This document shows, in pieces, positions 1 through 8,298 of a stretch of DNA of 64,000 nucleotides. The translations under genes and the position numbers were made by a program. Numbering within the stretch: position 1 is the first letter of the stretch; the number at the start of each line of letters is the position of its first letter. This stretch comes from Flaviflagellibacter sp963786225 (GTDB lineage Bacteria; Pseudomonadota; Alphaproteobacteria; Rhizobiales; Methylopilaceae): positions 92,055-156,054 of the forward strand of contig CAWAYQ010000007.1 of NCBI GenBank assembly GCA_963786225.1, read 5' to 3'. The notes beneath the pieces were generated by a model, which saw only the letters and a list, made by a program, of their open reading frames with translations, was not told the origin of the DNA and did not search any database.

Positions 1-11
1 AAGCTGTGACC

Positions 12-917
12 ATGCTCCGCCGCTTTTTCACGCTCGACGTGTTCACGAACACGCGCTTTTCCGGCAATCCGCTGGCGGTCGTGCTCGACAGCGAAGGGCT
101 CGACACCGAAGCGATGCAGAAGATCGCGGGCGAGTTCAACCTGTCGGAGACGGTGTTCGTCCAGCCGCCGCAGGATCCGGTCAATCTCGCGCGTCTGCGG
201 ATTTTCACGCCCGGCGCCGAACTTCCCTTTGCCGGGCATCCGACCGTCGGCACCGCCATTCTCATCGCGCTGCAGAACGGCGCGCGCGTCGGCGAGGATC
301 TCAATTTCGGCCTGGAGGAAGAGGTCGGGATCGTGCCGTGCACGGTGCGGCTGTCCTCCGCCGATCTCGGCCGCGCCCGGTTCGACCTGCCGAAACTGCC
401 CTACAATGCCGGAGAGGCGGCCGGCGCGGAGGCCATCGCCGCCGCGCTTGGCCTGGACGTCGCGGACCTGAACTTCGACGCGCATGTGCCGTCGCGCTTC
501 GGCGTCGGCGCGGCGTTTACATTGGTTCCGCTCGGATCCGGCGATGCGCTGGACCGCGCGGCGATCCGCGCCGAACACTGGAATCGGGCCTTCGGCGAGG
601 ATTCCCACAACGCGGCCTTCCTGTATGCACGCGGCGGCGTCGCGCCCGACGCCGCGTTCCAGGCGCGGATGTTCGCGCCCGGTATGGGCATCGGCGAGGA
701 CCCGGCCACGGGCTCGGCGGTCGCGAGCTTTGCCGGGGCGCTGATGGCGTTCGAGCCGCCGAAGGACGGGCGGCACACGCTCGTCGTCGAGCAGGGCCGC
801 CAGATGGGCCGCCCGAGCCGCATCGTGCTCGGCATGGATGTCTGGAAGGGCGCGCTCGACACCGCGAGCGTCGGCGGCGAGGCGATTATCGTCTCCGAGG
901 GGCATCTGCGCGCATGA
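12..917 (+). CDS. PhzF family isomerase/epimerase
   Basis: Encodes about 301 residues of the PhzF phenazine-biosynthesis-like fold, a cytosolic family of isomerases and epimerases with two-domain diaminopimelate-epimerase-like architecture. The N-terminus has the family pattern FFTLDVFTN followed by FSGNPLAVVLD. The catalytic Glu lies in NLSETVFV, and the second half carries FAGHPTVGTA and GIGEDPATGSA, all hallmarks of PhzF. The substrate is unknown; most non-phenazine PhzF proteins lack one. ATG at 12 is preferred over an in-frame GTG at 6, but upstream sequence is cut off, so the start is uncertain. The stop overlaps the next start (ATGA), so it is translationally coupled to the Nudix gene. 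Confidence 0.9.
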   Translation: MLRRFFTLDVFTNTRFSGNPLAVVLDSEGLDTEAMQKIAGEFNLSETVFVQPPQDPVNLARLRIFTPGAELPFAGHPTVGTAILIALQNGARVGEDLNFGLEEEVGIVPCTVRLSSADLGRARFDLPKLPYNAGEAAGAEAIAAALGLDVADLNFDAHVPSRFGVGAAFTLVPLGSGDALDRAAIRAEHWNRAFGEDSHNAAFLYARGGVAPDAAFQARMFAPGMGIGEDPATGSAVASFAGALMAFEPPKDGRHTLVVEQGRQMGRPSRIVLGMDVWKGALDTASVGGEAIIVSEGHLRA

Positions 918-1636
918 GCATTCTCAACCCGTCCGGACGCGCGCCGATCCTCGGCGATGTGACGGAGTTCGATTGCCGCGTCACGGATGGCGGCTGGGCG
1001 TGGGCCGAGGCGAATGCCGACAAGATCGCGGCGCACTGGCTGGAGGCCGTGGCGCGGAAGCCCGATCTGTTCGACGGCGAGGTTCTGATCGCGACCGAAG
1101 TCGGCATCGAGAAATCGCACGTGGTCTCGGAACATGCCGTGATCCGCTATTCGGCTTTGACCTATTGGCGGCATCTCGGCTTTCCGCGCGCGGAGGCCTT
1201 CAACCTGTTCGGCGCCGGGATCGTCGTCACGCGCGACGGCGCGGTTCTGCTCGGCCGCATGGCCGCCCACACCGCCAATGCCGGCTTCACCTATTTCCCG
1301 TGCGGCACGCCCGATCCGGACGATGTCGTGGACGGCAAGCTCGATGTGGACGGCTCGATCGTCCGCGAGCTGGAAGAAGAAACCGGCCTTGCTGCGGCAC
1401 TGCTTATTCCATCCGATCAGAAGTGGATTTCATGGGACGGGCCGCTGTTTGCCTGCGCCCGGCGCTACGATCTGGATCTGACCGCCGCCGAAGCCGAAAC
1501 CATTGTGCGCGCGCATCTGGCGACGCAGGCCAAGCCCGAGCTTGAAAATGTGTTTTTCGTCCGCAGTTTGGATGATATTCCTAACTTGAACGTTCCGGTC
1601 TATGCTGTCGCGTTACTGGGGCAGGTTCTGGTTTAA
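914..1636 (+). CDS. Nudix hydrolase
   Basis: Encodes a 240-residue protein whose start ATG overlaps the stop of the PhzF-like gene. A Nudix box is visible near residue 150: the metal-binding segment RELEEETGL matches the REUxEExGU core, preceded by a glycine-containing strand (VDGKLDVDG) in which the usual upstream Glu is Asp. Nudix enzymes cleave nucleoside diphosphates linked to another moiety; the substrate cannot be inferred here. The long N-terminal part (about 100 residues before the Nudix domain) is typical of a larger alphaproteobacterial Nudix subgroup. The last 24 bases overlap the 3' end of the opposing small exported-protein gene. Confidence 0.88.
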   Translation: MSILNPSGRAPILGDVTEFDCRVTDGGWAWAEANADKIAAHWLEAVARKPDLFDGEVLIATEVGIEKSHVVSEHAVIRYSALTYWRHLGFPRAEAFNLFGAGIVVTRDGAVLLGRMAAHTANAGFTYFPCGTPDPDDVVDGKLDVDGSIVRELEEETGLAAALLIPSDQKWISWDGPLFACARRYDLDLTAAEAETIVRAHLATQAKPELENVFFVRSLDDIPNLNVPVYAVALLGQVLV

Positions 1637-1903
1637 CCCCGCGGGATAACCGTGCCGGACACGGACCGCGCGAACGGCGGCGCTGGCGGCCTGGTCCTGG
1701 CCGGCCTTGCAGAGCTTGCCGGCCTCGGCGAGTTCGCCATTGGCCTTGGTGTAGATCTCTTTCCCGATGAACCCGGTCTTGAGATCGCCGTCGATCAGCT
1801 TCTGGAAGCGGGCGACATCCTCTCCGCAGGCCGCATGGGCCGCGCCGGCCTGAAGGACGAAGGCCGCGATGGCGGCGAGGACGAGGGGGCACGAACGAGG
1901 CAT
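1613..1903 (-). CDS. small exported protein of unknown function
   Basis: Encodes 96 residues. The first 24 form a clear Sec signal peptide: a basic start (MPR), a hydrophobic core, and AHA before Ala-Cys. The mature part is about 70 residues, mostly helical, with two Cys that could form a disulfide in the periplasm. It resembles small conserved exported proteins of rhizobial-order bacteria, but no function is assigned. It is convergent with the Nudix gene and overlaps its 3' end slightly. GC-rich shadow reading frames exist on the other strand, but the signal peptide makes this frame the credible one. Confidence 0.65.
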   Translation of the reverse strand: MPRSCPLVLAAIAAFVLQAGAAHAACGEDVARFQKLIDGDLKTGFIGKEIYTKANGELAEAGKLCKAGQDQAASAAVRAVRVRHGYPAGLNQNLPQ

Positions 1904-2066
1904 AGCGAGAGAATCTCCGGAGGTTCCGGATTTTTGCCGCTCCCGCCAAAACTCCGCAAGTCTTGCCGGGCGCGCCCGAAAGGCGTATCACCCGGGCCTC
2001 TGCGGCTCACCTTTTGGTAAGAGGTCGAAGTCCACAGTGACGATAGGCGCAACCGGGAACGAGACC

Positions 2067-2162
2067 ATGCTGGTCCGCACCACGATCGACGATCAGACCG
2101 CACGGCGTTTCGCCGCCGGCGTCGCGCGCCTTCTTTCCGGGCTCCTTCTTAGCCGCCCCTGA
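2067..2162 (+). CDS. LeuL-type leader peptide of leuA
   Basis: A 31-residue open reading frame begins about 180 bases before leuA. It ends in a leucine-dense stretch, LLSGLLLSRP, followed by its stop. Five of six successive non-Ser/Gly codons there are Leu, with CTT and CTC used repeatedly. Such leucine-rich mini-ORFs upstream of leuA are classical attenuation leaders: ribosome stalling when Leu-tRNA is scarce favours read-through into the biosynthetic gene. A purine-rich GGGAACGAG precedes the ATG. The stop codon lies inside the left arm of an inverted repeat (2156-2162/2190-2196), as expected for coupling of translation to RNA folding. This is inference from architecture and composition. 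Confidence 0.6.
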   Translation: MLVRTTIDDQTARRFAAGVARLLSGLLLSRP

Positions 2163-2196
2163 TCGCCGGCCGGGCTTCTGCCTGGGCGCTCAGGGG
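2156..2196 (+). promoter_or_regulatory. candidate leuA attenuator hairpin
   Basis: The inverted repeat CCCCTGA/TCAGGGG (2156-2162 and 2190-2196) encloses a GC-rich loop that can itself pair. The left arm overlaps the leader-peptide stop codon. No long T-tract follows, so it may act by competing structures or by sequestering the leuA region rather than as a simple intrinsic terminator. Confidence 0.4.
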
Positions 2197-2249
2197 ACTT
2201 TGACCGCTCAGAAGACAAAACCCGAAATCAAGCCAAGGCAGATCCCGAG

Positions 2250-3805
2250 ATGAGCACTTCCGCAAACGGCGCCGACCGCGTCATCATTTTCGACACCACT
2301 TTGCGCGACGGCGAACAATCGCCCGGCGCCACCATGACCTTCGAGGAAAAGCTCGACGTCGCCGATCTCCTGGTCGCCATGGGAGTGGATGTCATCGAAG
2401 CCGGTTTTCCGATCGCTTCGGAGGGCGATTTCGAGAGCGTGCTGGAAATCGCCAAGCGTGTCCGGGGATTCGGTGATCTGCGGTCTCGCCCGCGCCCATT
2501 TCAAGGACATCGACCGCTGCGCCGAGGCTATCAAGCCGGCAAAGCGCGGCCGCATCCACACCTTCATCGGCACTTCGCCGCTGCACCGTAAGTACCAGAT
2601 GCAGCTCGACGAGGAGCAGGTCTATGAGCGCGTCGTCGCCTCCGTGACGCGCGCGCGCGGCTATACCGACGATGTCGAATGGTCGGCGATGGACGCGACG
2701 CGCACCGAGCCGGATTATCTGTGCCGCTGCGTCGAAGCCGCGATCAAGGCCGGCGCCACCACGATCAACCTGCCGGACACGGTCGGCTATTCCACGCCGG
2801 AAGAATATGCGGCCATGTTCCGCATGATGTTCGAGCGCGTGCCGGGCGCCGACACGGTGATTTTCTCCACCCATTGCCACGACGATCTCGGAATGGCGGT
2901 CGCGAATTCGCTGGCGGGCGTCAATGCCGGCGCGCGGCAGATCGAATGCACGATCAACGGCCTCGGCGAGCGCGCGGGCAATGCGGCGCTGGAAGAGGTC
3001 GTGATGGCCATCAAGACGCGCGGCGACGTGCTGCCGTACACGACGGGCGTGGAGAGCACGATGCTGATGCGCGCGTCGAAGCTCATCTCGGCGGTGTCGG
3101 CGTTCCCGGTGCAGTACAACAAGGCGATCGTCGGCCGGAACGCCTTCGCGCATGAAAGCGGCATCCACCAGGACGGCATGCTGAAGAACGCCCAGACCTT
3201 CGAGATCATGACGCCCGAAAGCGTCGGCGTGAAAGCGACCTCGCTCGTCATGGGCAAGCATTCGGGCCGCCACGCCTTCAAGGAAAAGCTGAAGGAGCTG
3301 GGCTACCAGCTGGGCGAGAACGCGCATGCAGGACGCGTTCACGCGCTTCAAGGCGCTCGCCGACCGCAAGAAGAATGTCTACGACGAGGACATCGAGGCG
3401 CTGGTCGACAACGAGATCGCGCTGGCCGACGACCGGATCAAGGTCCTGTCGATGTCGGTCATCGCCGGCACCGCGGGCCCGCAATCTTCCACGATGACGC
3501 TCGACGTCGAGGGCGAGCACAAGACCGTGCAGGCGACCGGCAACGGCCCGGTGGACGCGATCTTCAACTCGATCAAGCTCATCGTGCCGAACGAGGCGGT
3601 GCTGGAACTCTACCAGGTCCACGCCGTGACCGAGGGCACCGACGCGCAGGCCGAAGTGTCCGTACGCCTGACCGAGAACGGCAAGACCGTGACGGGCCGG
3701 GCGGCGGACCCGGATACGCTTGTCGCGTCCGCGAAGGCCTATGTGGCGGCGCTGAACAAGCTCGTCATCAAGCGGAAGTCGACGGCGGCCCAGGCGGTGG
3801 CGTGA
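2250..3805 (+). pseudogene. leuA: 2-isopropylmalate synthase LeuA, frame broken twice
   Basis: LeuA condenses acetyl-CoA with 2-oxoisovalerate, the first committed step of leucine biosynthesis. The catalytic HMGL-like barrel starts with FDTTLRDGEQSPG, and metal ligands appear in STHCHDDLGMA. The C-terminal LeuA allosteric domain follows (about residues 390-515). The protein runs in three successive frames: 2250 to about 2465, then to about 3325, then to the stop. Removing one G from the GGGG at 2464-2467 and one base near 3320-3332 restores a continuous protein of about 517 residues, the normal length. Both faults are +1, and the protein is otherwise well conserved, so sequencing error is more likely than loss of a biosynthetic gene. 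Confidence 0.9.
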
Positions 3806-3837
3806 ACTGAACCCTGTCTCCCGGACCGCGTGCAGCA

Positions 3838-3899
3838 CCCAACTCGGGCTTGCCCGAGTTGGGAATGTCGAATGCTCAACTCGGCTATAGCCGAGTTGA
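3838..3899. repeat. two palindromic repeats (AACTCGG-core)
   Basis: Two near-perfect palindromes lie just after leuA: 3838-3863 (arms CCCAACTCGGGC/GCCCGAGTTGGG) and 3876-3899 (arms TCAACTCGGCTA/TAGCCGAGTTGA). They share an AACTCGG/CCGAGTT core with two more units at 4168-4230. The segment between the two groups (about 3900-4080) holds short spurious reading frames and looks like an interspersed non-coding repeat. No gene is supported between leuA and tctC. Confidence 0.8.
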
Positions 3900-4114
3900 T
3901 GTGCATCGCGTGATCCGGGACCCAGGATTGAATCGCGCCGCAGGCGCACCGAATTTCTGCAGCGTTCATAAAGAGGCGGCTGCGCCGCCACTTCGCTCCG
4001 GGGGTACGCGCTTCCGCGTGTCTCCGGTCGCCCACCTCAGCCTAAAGACGGCCTGTGGATTAATATTGATAAGTATTCTGAACTACCGCTTCTGATCCAG
4101 GGGCAGGGGATTGC

Positions 4115-4141
4115 AAAAGCCGCCCCAGGGGGCGGCTTTTT
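4115..4141 (+). terminator. rho-independent terminator
   Basis: A strong GC stem, AAAAGCCGCCCC paired with GGGGCGGCTTTT around a minimal loop, is followed by a T-run on the plus strand. The matching A-run on the left makes it potentially bidirectional. It separates leuA and its repeats from TTT system 1. Confidence 0.85.
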
Positions 4142-4167
4142 CGTGCCAGGCTCTTCTCCTCTCCCCT

Positions 4168-4230
4168 GCTGAACTCGGGTGTTCCGAGTTCAGCTCTCTG
4201 GATGGCCAAGTCGGGTAAACCCGACTTGGC
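4168..4230. repeat. two palindromic repeats, same family
   Basis: The inverted repeats are 4168-4178/4184-4194 (GCTGAACTCGG/CCGAGTTCAGC) and 4205-4216/4219-4230 (GCCAAGTCGGGT/ACCCGACTTGGC). They have the same design as the pair after leuA, and the second has a changed core. They lie in the leader of the tctC transcript. Confidence 0.8.
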
Positions 4231-4349
4231 TCGGGAGAGGGAAGGATGCACGATCCCCTTGTCAGACAACGCGGTTTGCCCAAAGATCATGTCAGAAGAC
4301 GCAGACGGCTCTGCCGGATAGACGTCTCGACCAGGGAAGGAAACGACAT

Positions 4350-5316
4350 ATGCGCAAGCTTCTCGCCGCCGCGCTGGGCGCCGCGATTTTCGCAACCCCC
4401 GCATTCGCCGAATATCCCGAGCGCGCCATCACCATGATCGTGCCGTTCTCGGCAGGCGGCCCGACCGATACCGTGACCCGCCTCGTCGCGGAGAGCATGA
4501 GCAAGGATCTCGGCCAGCAGATCGTGGTCGAAAATGTCGGCGGTGCCGGCGGCACGCTCGGCGCGGGCCGCGTGGCCCAGGCCGCGCCGGACGGCTACAC
4601 GCTGCTGCTCCACCATATCGGCATGGCGACCTCCGCTTCGCTCTACCGCAAGCTCGCCTACGATCCGCTCAACGCCTTCGATTATGTCGGCCTCGTCACC
4701 GACGTGCCGATGGTTCTCGTCGCCAAGCCCGATTTCGCCGGCGACCGACCTCAAGGGCCTGATCGACTATGTGAAGGCCAACAAGGACAAGGTGAACTAC
4801 GCCAATGCCGGCATCGGCGCGGCCTCGCATCTCTGCGGCATGCTGTTCATGTCGGCGATCCAGACCAAGCTCACCGCCGTTCCCTACAAGGGCACGGGCC
4901 CGGCTCTGACCGACCTCATGGGCGGCCAGGTCGATCTGATGTGCGACCAGACGACGAACACGACGAACCAGATCAAGGAAAAGAAGATCAAGGCCTACGC
5001 CACGACGAGCGCCAAGCGCCTCGACGCGCTGCCGGATGTGCCGACGGCGGAGGAGGGCGGCATGCCCGGCTTCCAGGTCGGCGTCTGGCACGGCATCTAC
5101 GCGCCCAAGGGCACGCCGAAGCCCGCACTCGACAAGCTGACGGTCGCGCTGCAGAAGGCGCTGAAGGACCCGGTCGTCATCGAACGCTTCGCCTCGCTCG
5201 GCACCGTGCCGTCGAGCGCAGCCGAAGCAACCCCGGACGCGCTCAAGACGAAGCTGACCACCGAGATCGCGCGCTGGAAGCCGGTCATCCAGGCCGCAGG
5301 CGAATACGCCGACTAA
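4350..5316 (+). pseudogene. tctC: TTT system 1 substrate-binding protein TctC, one frameshift
   Basis: Periplasmic receptor of a tripartite tricarboxylate transporter (Bug family). A Sec signal peptide (MRKLLAAALGAAIFATPAFA) precedes the mature start EYPERAITMIVPFSAGG, and the signature ENVGGAGGTLGAGRVAQ follows. The frame changes near 4738-4742, where one extra G in GCCGGCG moves the reading by +1. Beyond it the second half continues cleanly (VPYKGTGPALTDLMGGQ, LPDVPTAEEGG) to a stop at 5316. The joined length of about 321 residues is normal. An AAGG Shine-Dalgarno lies 9 bases before ATG 4350. It heads a tctC-orf-tctB-tctA operon. Confidence 0.9.
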
Positions 5317-5324
5317 GTGCTGAA

Positions 5325-5354
5325 ACACCGGCCCGCATTCGTGCGGGCCGGTGT
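5325..5354 (+). promoter_or_regulatory. intercistronic hairpin after tctC
   Basis: A perfect 13-bp inverted repeat (ACACCGGCCCGCA / TGCGGGCCGGTGT) with a 4-base loop lies 8 bases after the tctC stop. There is no T-tract. Such hairpins downstream of a binding-protein gene commonly stabilise its mRNA or attenuate read-through, giving an excess of receptor over permease. That role is inferred. Confidence 0.6.
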
Positions 5355-5369
5355 GCTTCAATCGCCAGG

Positions 5370-5750
5370 ATGAACACAAAGTCCCTCGCCGTCCGGCTGA
5401 TCTATCCCGCTCTGTTCTTCGGGCTGTTCGCCGTGCTGCCCCTGGCGATCGCGCGTGAAGACAAATGCACGAACGGCGAGACCGCCTACATGATCGCCAA
5501 GCGTTTCACCTCCGAGCAGGCCGGCCTCAGCATGGAGGACGAGCCCGATTTTCCGTGGCAGGACCCAGGCATGGTCGCCTATCGCGGCGGCTGCAGCCAC
5601 GAGATCCATTCCTGGTTCGACCGTACACAGGCGCAGATGCGCGAACGCGTGCAATATTCCGCGCGCGTCCATTACGATGTCATCATGAACCATTGGTCGC
5701 TCGAGTCCTGGAAGGCGGACGCGGCCAAGCCCATCGGAGGCGCTTCGTGA
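5370..5750 (+). CDS. exported/anchored protein inserted in TTT operon
   Basis: Encodes 126 residues: an N-terminal hydrophobic segment (about residues 8-27, LIYPALFFGLFAVLPLAIA) and a mature domain of about 100 residues with two Cys (EDKCTNG and GGCSHE), several His/Trp and a C-terminal amphipathic part. It is located between tctC and tctB, and its TGA overlaps the tctB GTG. The family is not recognised. Its position suggests a periplasmic accessory of this transporter, since TTT operons normally hold only C, B and A. Confidence 0.7.
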   Translation: MNTKSLAVRLIYPALFFGLFAVLPLAIAREDKCTNGETAYMIAKRFTSEQAGLSMEDEPDFPWQDPGMVAYRGGCSHEIHSWFDRTQAQMRERVQYSARVHYDVIMNHWSLESWKADAAKPIGGAS

Positions 5751-6202
5751 CCGCAAACCGCAAAGACCTCATCTGCGGCCTCGTCTTCATCGTCATAGGG
5801 CTCTGGTTTGCCGTTGGCACAAAGGAACTGGAACTCGGCACCGCCACCCGAATGGGGCCGGGTTATTTCCCGCTCGTCCTCGCCGGCCTTCTCGTCCTGA
5901 TGGGCCTTCTCATCGCGTTCAAAAGTTTCGGTCGCCCGGACGAGCCGTTCGGCGACGTGCCGTGGCGGGGCATTTTCCTGATCCTGCCGGCCACGATCTT
6001 CTTCGGCTTCGCGGTGCGCGGCGTCGGCCTTGTCCCTGCGGTGTTCGTGGTGGCGCTCGCCTCGGCCTTCGCCTCGGTCAAGATGACCGTACCGCTCGCG
6101 TTCTTCCTGGCGGTTGCTCTCGCCGCTTTCTGTTCGGCGGTCTTCGTCTACGGGCTCGGTCTGCCCATTGAACTGTTCGGCCCCTGGGTGAGGTTCTGGT
6201 GA
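5747..6202 (+). CDS. tctB: TTT system 1 small membrane protein TctB
   Basis: Small membrane subunit of the TTT transporter, 151 residues with four predicted transmembrane helices. The family motif ATRMGPGYFPLVLAGLLVLMG sits around residues 33-52. The GTG start at 5747 overlaps the preceding stop (GTGA), which together with the hydrophobic start DLICGLVFIVIGLWF decides the start. Its TGA overlaps the tctA ATG. It acts with TctA in the inner membrane to import a carboxylate delivered by TctC. Confidence 0.9.
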   Translation: MTANRKDLICGLVFIVIGLWFAVGTKELELGTATRMGPGYFPLVLAGLLVLMGLLIAFKSFGRPDEPFGDVPWRGIFLILPATIFFGFAVRGVGLVPAVFVVALASAFASVKMTVPLAFFLAVALAAFCSAVFVYGLGLPIELFGPWVRFW

Positions 6203-7719
6203 TGGATCTTCTGTCCAATCTTGCGCTCGGCCTGTCCACGGCGGCCCAACCGGAAAATCTGGTCTACTGCTTCATCGGCGTGCTGCTCGGCACTCTGGTC
6301 GGCGTGCTGCCGGGTCTGGGGCCCACGGCCACCACGGCCATGCTGCTGCCGATCACCTTCGCGCTGCCGCCGACACCCGCGCTCATCATGCTTTCGGGCA
6401 TCTACTACGGCGCGCAATATGGCGGTTCGACTACCGCCATTCTCATAAACATGCCGGGCGAAAGCTCCTCCGCGGTAACGAGTATCGACGGCTATCAGAT
6501 GGCGCGTCAGGGCAGGGCGGGGCAGGCACTGGCCGCAGCCGCCATCGGCTCGTTCTTCGCCGGCACGGTCGCGACCTTCGTCATCGCCATTCTCGCGCCG
6601 CCCTTAACCAACATCGCGCTGAAATTCGGTCCGCCGGAATATTTCTCGCTCGTCGTGCTCGGCCTTGTCTGCTCGGTCGCGCTTGCCCACGGTTCGGTGC
6701 TGAAGGCGATCGCCATGATCCTGCTCGGCCTTCTGCTCGGCCTTGTCGGTACGGACATCTATACCGGTGCGCCGCGTTTCACCCTCGACCAGCTCCAGCT
6801 CGCCGACGGCATCAATTTCGTGGCGGTCGCGGCGGGCGTGTTCGGCATCGCCGAAATCCTGCGCAACATGGAGGGCGAGCGCACGCGCACACCCATCATC
6901 GCCAAGGTCCTGGGCCTGATGCCGACGCGCGAGGACTGGAAGCGCATGCTCGGTCCCATCCTTCGCGGCACGACGCTCGGCTCCGCGCTCGGGGTTCTAC
7001 CGGGAGGAGGGGCCATTCTCGCGAGCTTCGCCGCCTACACGATCGAAAAGAAGATTTCGAGCCATCCCGAAGAGTTCGGCAAGGGCGCCATCGAGGGCGT
7101 GGCCGCCCCCGAAAGCGCCAACAATGCCGGCGCGCAGACAAGCTTCATCCCGATGCTGACGCTCGGGATCCCGTCCAACCCCGTCATGGCGCTGATGATC
7201 GGCGCCATGATCATCCAGGGCATCGTGCCGGGGCCGAATGTGGCGCGCGAACAGCCGGAGCTGTTCTGGGGCATCATCGCCTCGATGTGGCTCGGCAATC
7301 TCATGCTGATCGTGCTCAACCTGCCGCTGATCGGCATCTGGGTGCGGCTGCTCCGCGTGCCCTATCACGCGCTGTTTCCGGCCATCGTGGCCTTCGCCTC
7401 GATCGGCGTGTTCTCGGTCAACAGCAACCCGTTCGACCTCTACGCCATTGCCCTGTTCGGGGCTTTGGGCTGGCTCCTGCTGAAGCTCAATTGCGAGCCG
7501 GCGCCGCTGCTGCTGGGCTTCGTCCTCGGGCCCCTCCTGGAGGAGCATCTGAGGCGCGCCATGATCATCTCGCGCGGCGACCCGACCATCTTCATCAACT
7601 TCGCGGAACGCCCCATCAGCGCCACGCTGCTGGTGCTCTCCGCCATCGCGCTCGCCGTTGTCTTCCTGCCGAACATCGCCAAGAAGCGCGAACAGGTGTT
7701 CGAGGAGGTCGAGGACTAG
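6202..7719 (+). CDS. tctA: TTT system 1 large permease TctA
   Basis: Large permease subunit, 505 residues with about eleven transmembrane segments. The two diagnostic glycine-rich repeats are visible: GVLPGLGPTATTAMLLP near residue 35 and GVLPGGGAILASFAAY near residue 265. YGGSTTAILINMPGESSS and IPSNPVMALMIGAM are also family signatures. ATG 6202 overlaps the tctB stop; the in-frame GTG one codon upstream is less likely. It is frame-intact, unlike its own receptor gene. The substrate (tricarboxylate, dicarboxylate or other organic acid) cannot be read from the sequence. Confidence 0.95.
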   Translation: MDLLSNLALGLSTAAQPENLVYCFIGVLLGTLVGVLPGLGPTATTAMLLPITFALPPTPALIMLSGIYYGAQYGGSTTAILINMPGESSSAVTSIDGYQMARQGRAGQALAAAAIGSFFAGTVATFVIAILAPPLTNIALKFGPPEYFSLVVLGLVCSVALAHGSVLKAIAMILLGLLLGLVGTDIYTGAPRFTLDQLQLADGINFVAVAAGVFGIAEILRNMEGERTRTPIIAKVLGLMPTREDWKRMLGPILRGTTLGSALGVLPGGGAILASFAAYTIEKKISSHPEEFGKGAIEGVAAPESANNAGAQTSFIPMLTLGIPSNPVMALMIGAMIIQGIVPGPNVAREQPELFWGIIASMWLGNLMLIVLNLPLIGIWVRLLRVPYHALFPAIVAFASIGVFSVNSNPFDLYAIALFGALGWLLLKLNCEPAPLLLGFVLGPLLEEHLRRAMIISRGDPTIFINFAERPISATLLVLSAIALAVVFLPNIAKKREQVFEEVED

Positions 7720-7820
7720 GGTTTCGGGGCGGAATGGGTGGTCCCGGGCCCGGAAGGGGTGGACAGCCCCCCACGGGTCTGGTACCTCGACCACCCGCAC
7801 GGAATGACCATATTCCGTAT

Positions 7821-7896
<76 letters not shown>

Positions 7897-7914
7897 CCTC
7901 ATTTCTCAACAAAA

Positions 7915-8225
7915 TTAGGTGTTGCAGGACCGGAACGGGTAGGCCGTTTTACAGTCTACTTCCGCTCCAGCTTCAGGCTCGCAGTCTCTGCCAGCGATGT
8001 CGCGGCCGACATTGCGCCGGTCCAACACCACCTCAAAGTCCTTCAGGCTGTGGGACACCCGCAGTGTGGACTGCTGATCGTCGGGTGAGAGCACCAGTTG
8101 TCCCTCAAGACGGAAATTTCAGGCAGCATCCGCACGAATTTTAGGCGGAGGGCGATCCATCTCGCCATTGAGCTGGAAGCGGAATTGACGGATTGCCGCA
8201 GTCAAATCTCCGAAATTTGCTTACC
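7915..8225 (-). pseudogene. possible decayed coding remnant
   Basis: The 400 bases between tRNA-Lys and the GntR gene hold no intact gene. One minus-strand frame reads as protein-like sequence from about 8225 to a stop at 7915, with a single internal TGA near 8122 (segments QFRFQLNGEMDRPPP and STLRVSHSLKDFEVVLDRR). It is not recognised. It could be the tail of an old mobile-element gene left at a tRNA integration site, or a chance open frame. Confidence 0.25.
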
Positions 8226-8286
8226 GCATGATCAAATAACAGCCCAAACGGCACCGGCCGAGGGTTGACTCTTCGCGGCACTTCGC

Positions 8287-8296
8287 TGGTATACCA
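8287..8296. promoter_or_regulatory. candidate GntR (FCD) operator TGGTATACCA
   Basis: A perfect 10-bp palindrome ends two bases before the ATG of the GntR regulator. FCD-type GntR proteins typically bind short palindromes with GT-AC half-sites of this form. Its position over the translation start suggests autoregulation. This is inferred from sequence only. Confidence 0.5.
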
Positions 8297-8298
8297 AT

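Noticed and set aside
2250..3805. Programmed +1 frameshifting in leuA
   Set aside because: Two shifts in one gene, and the same type of error in many unrelated genes, point to sequence error rather than recoding.
3739..4035. 98-residue minus-strand reading frame over the palindromes
   Set aside because: It is read through the repeat region after leuA; such frames are typical spurious translations of interspersed repeats.
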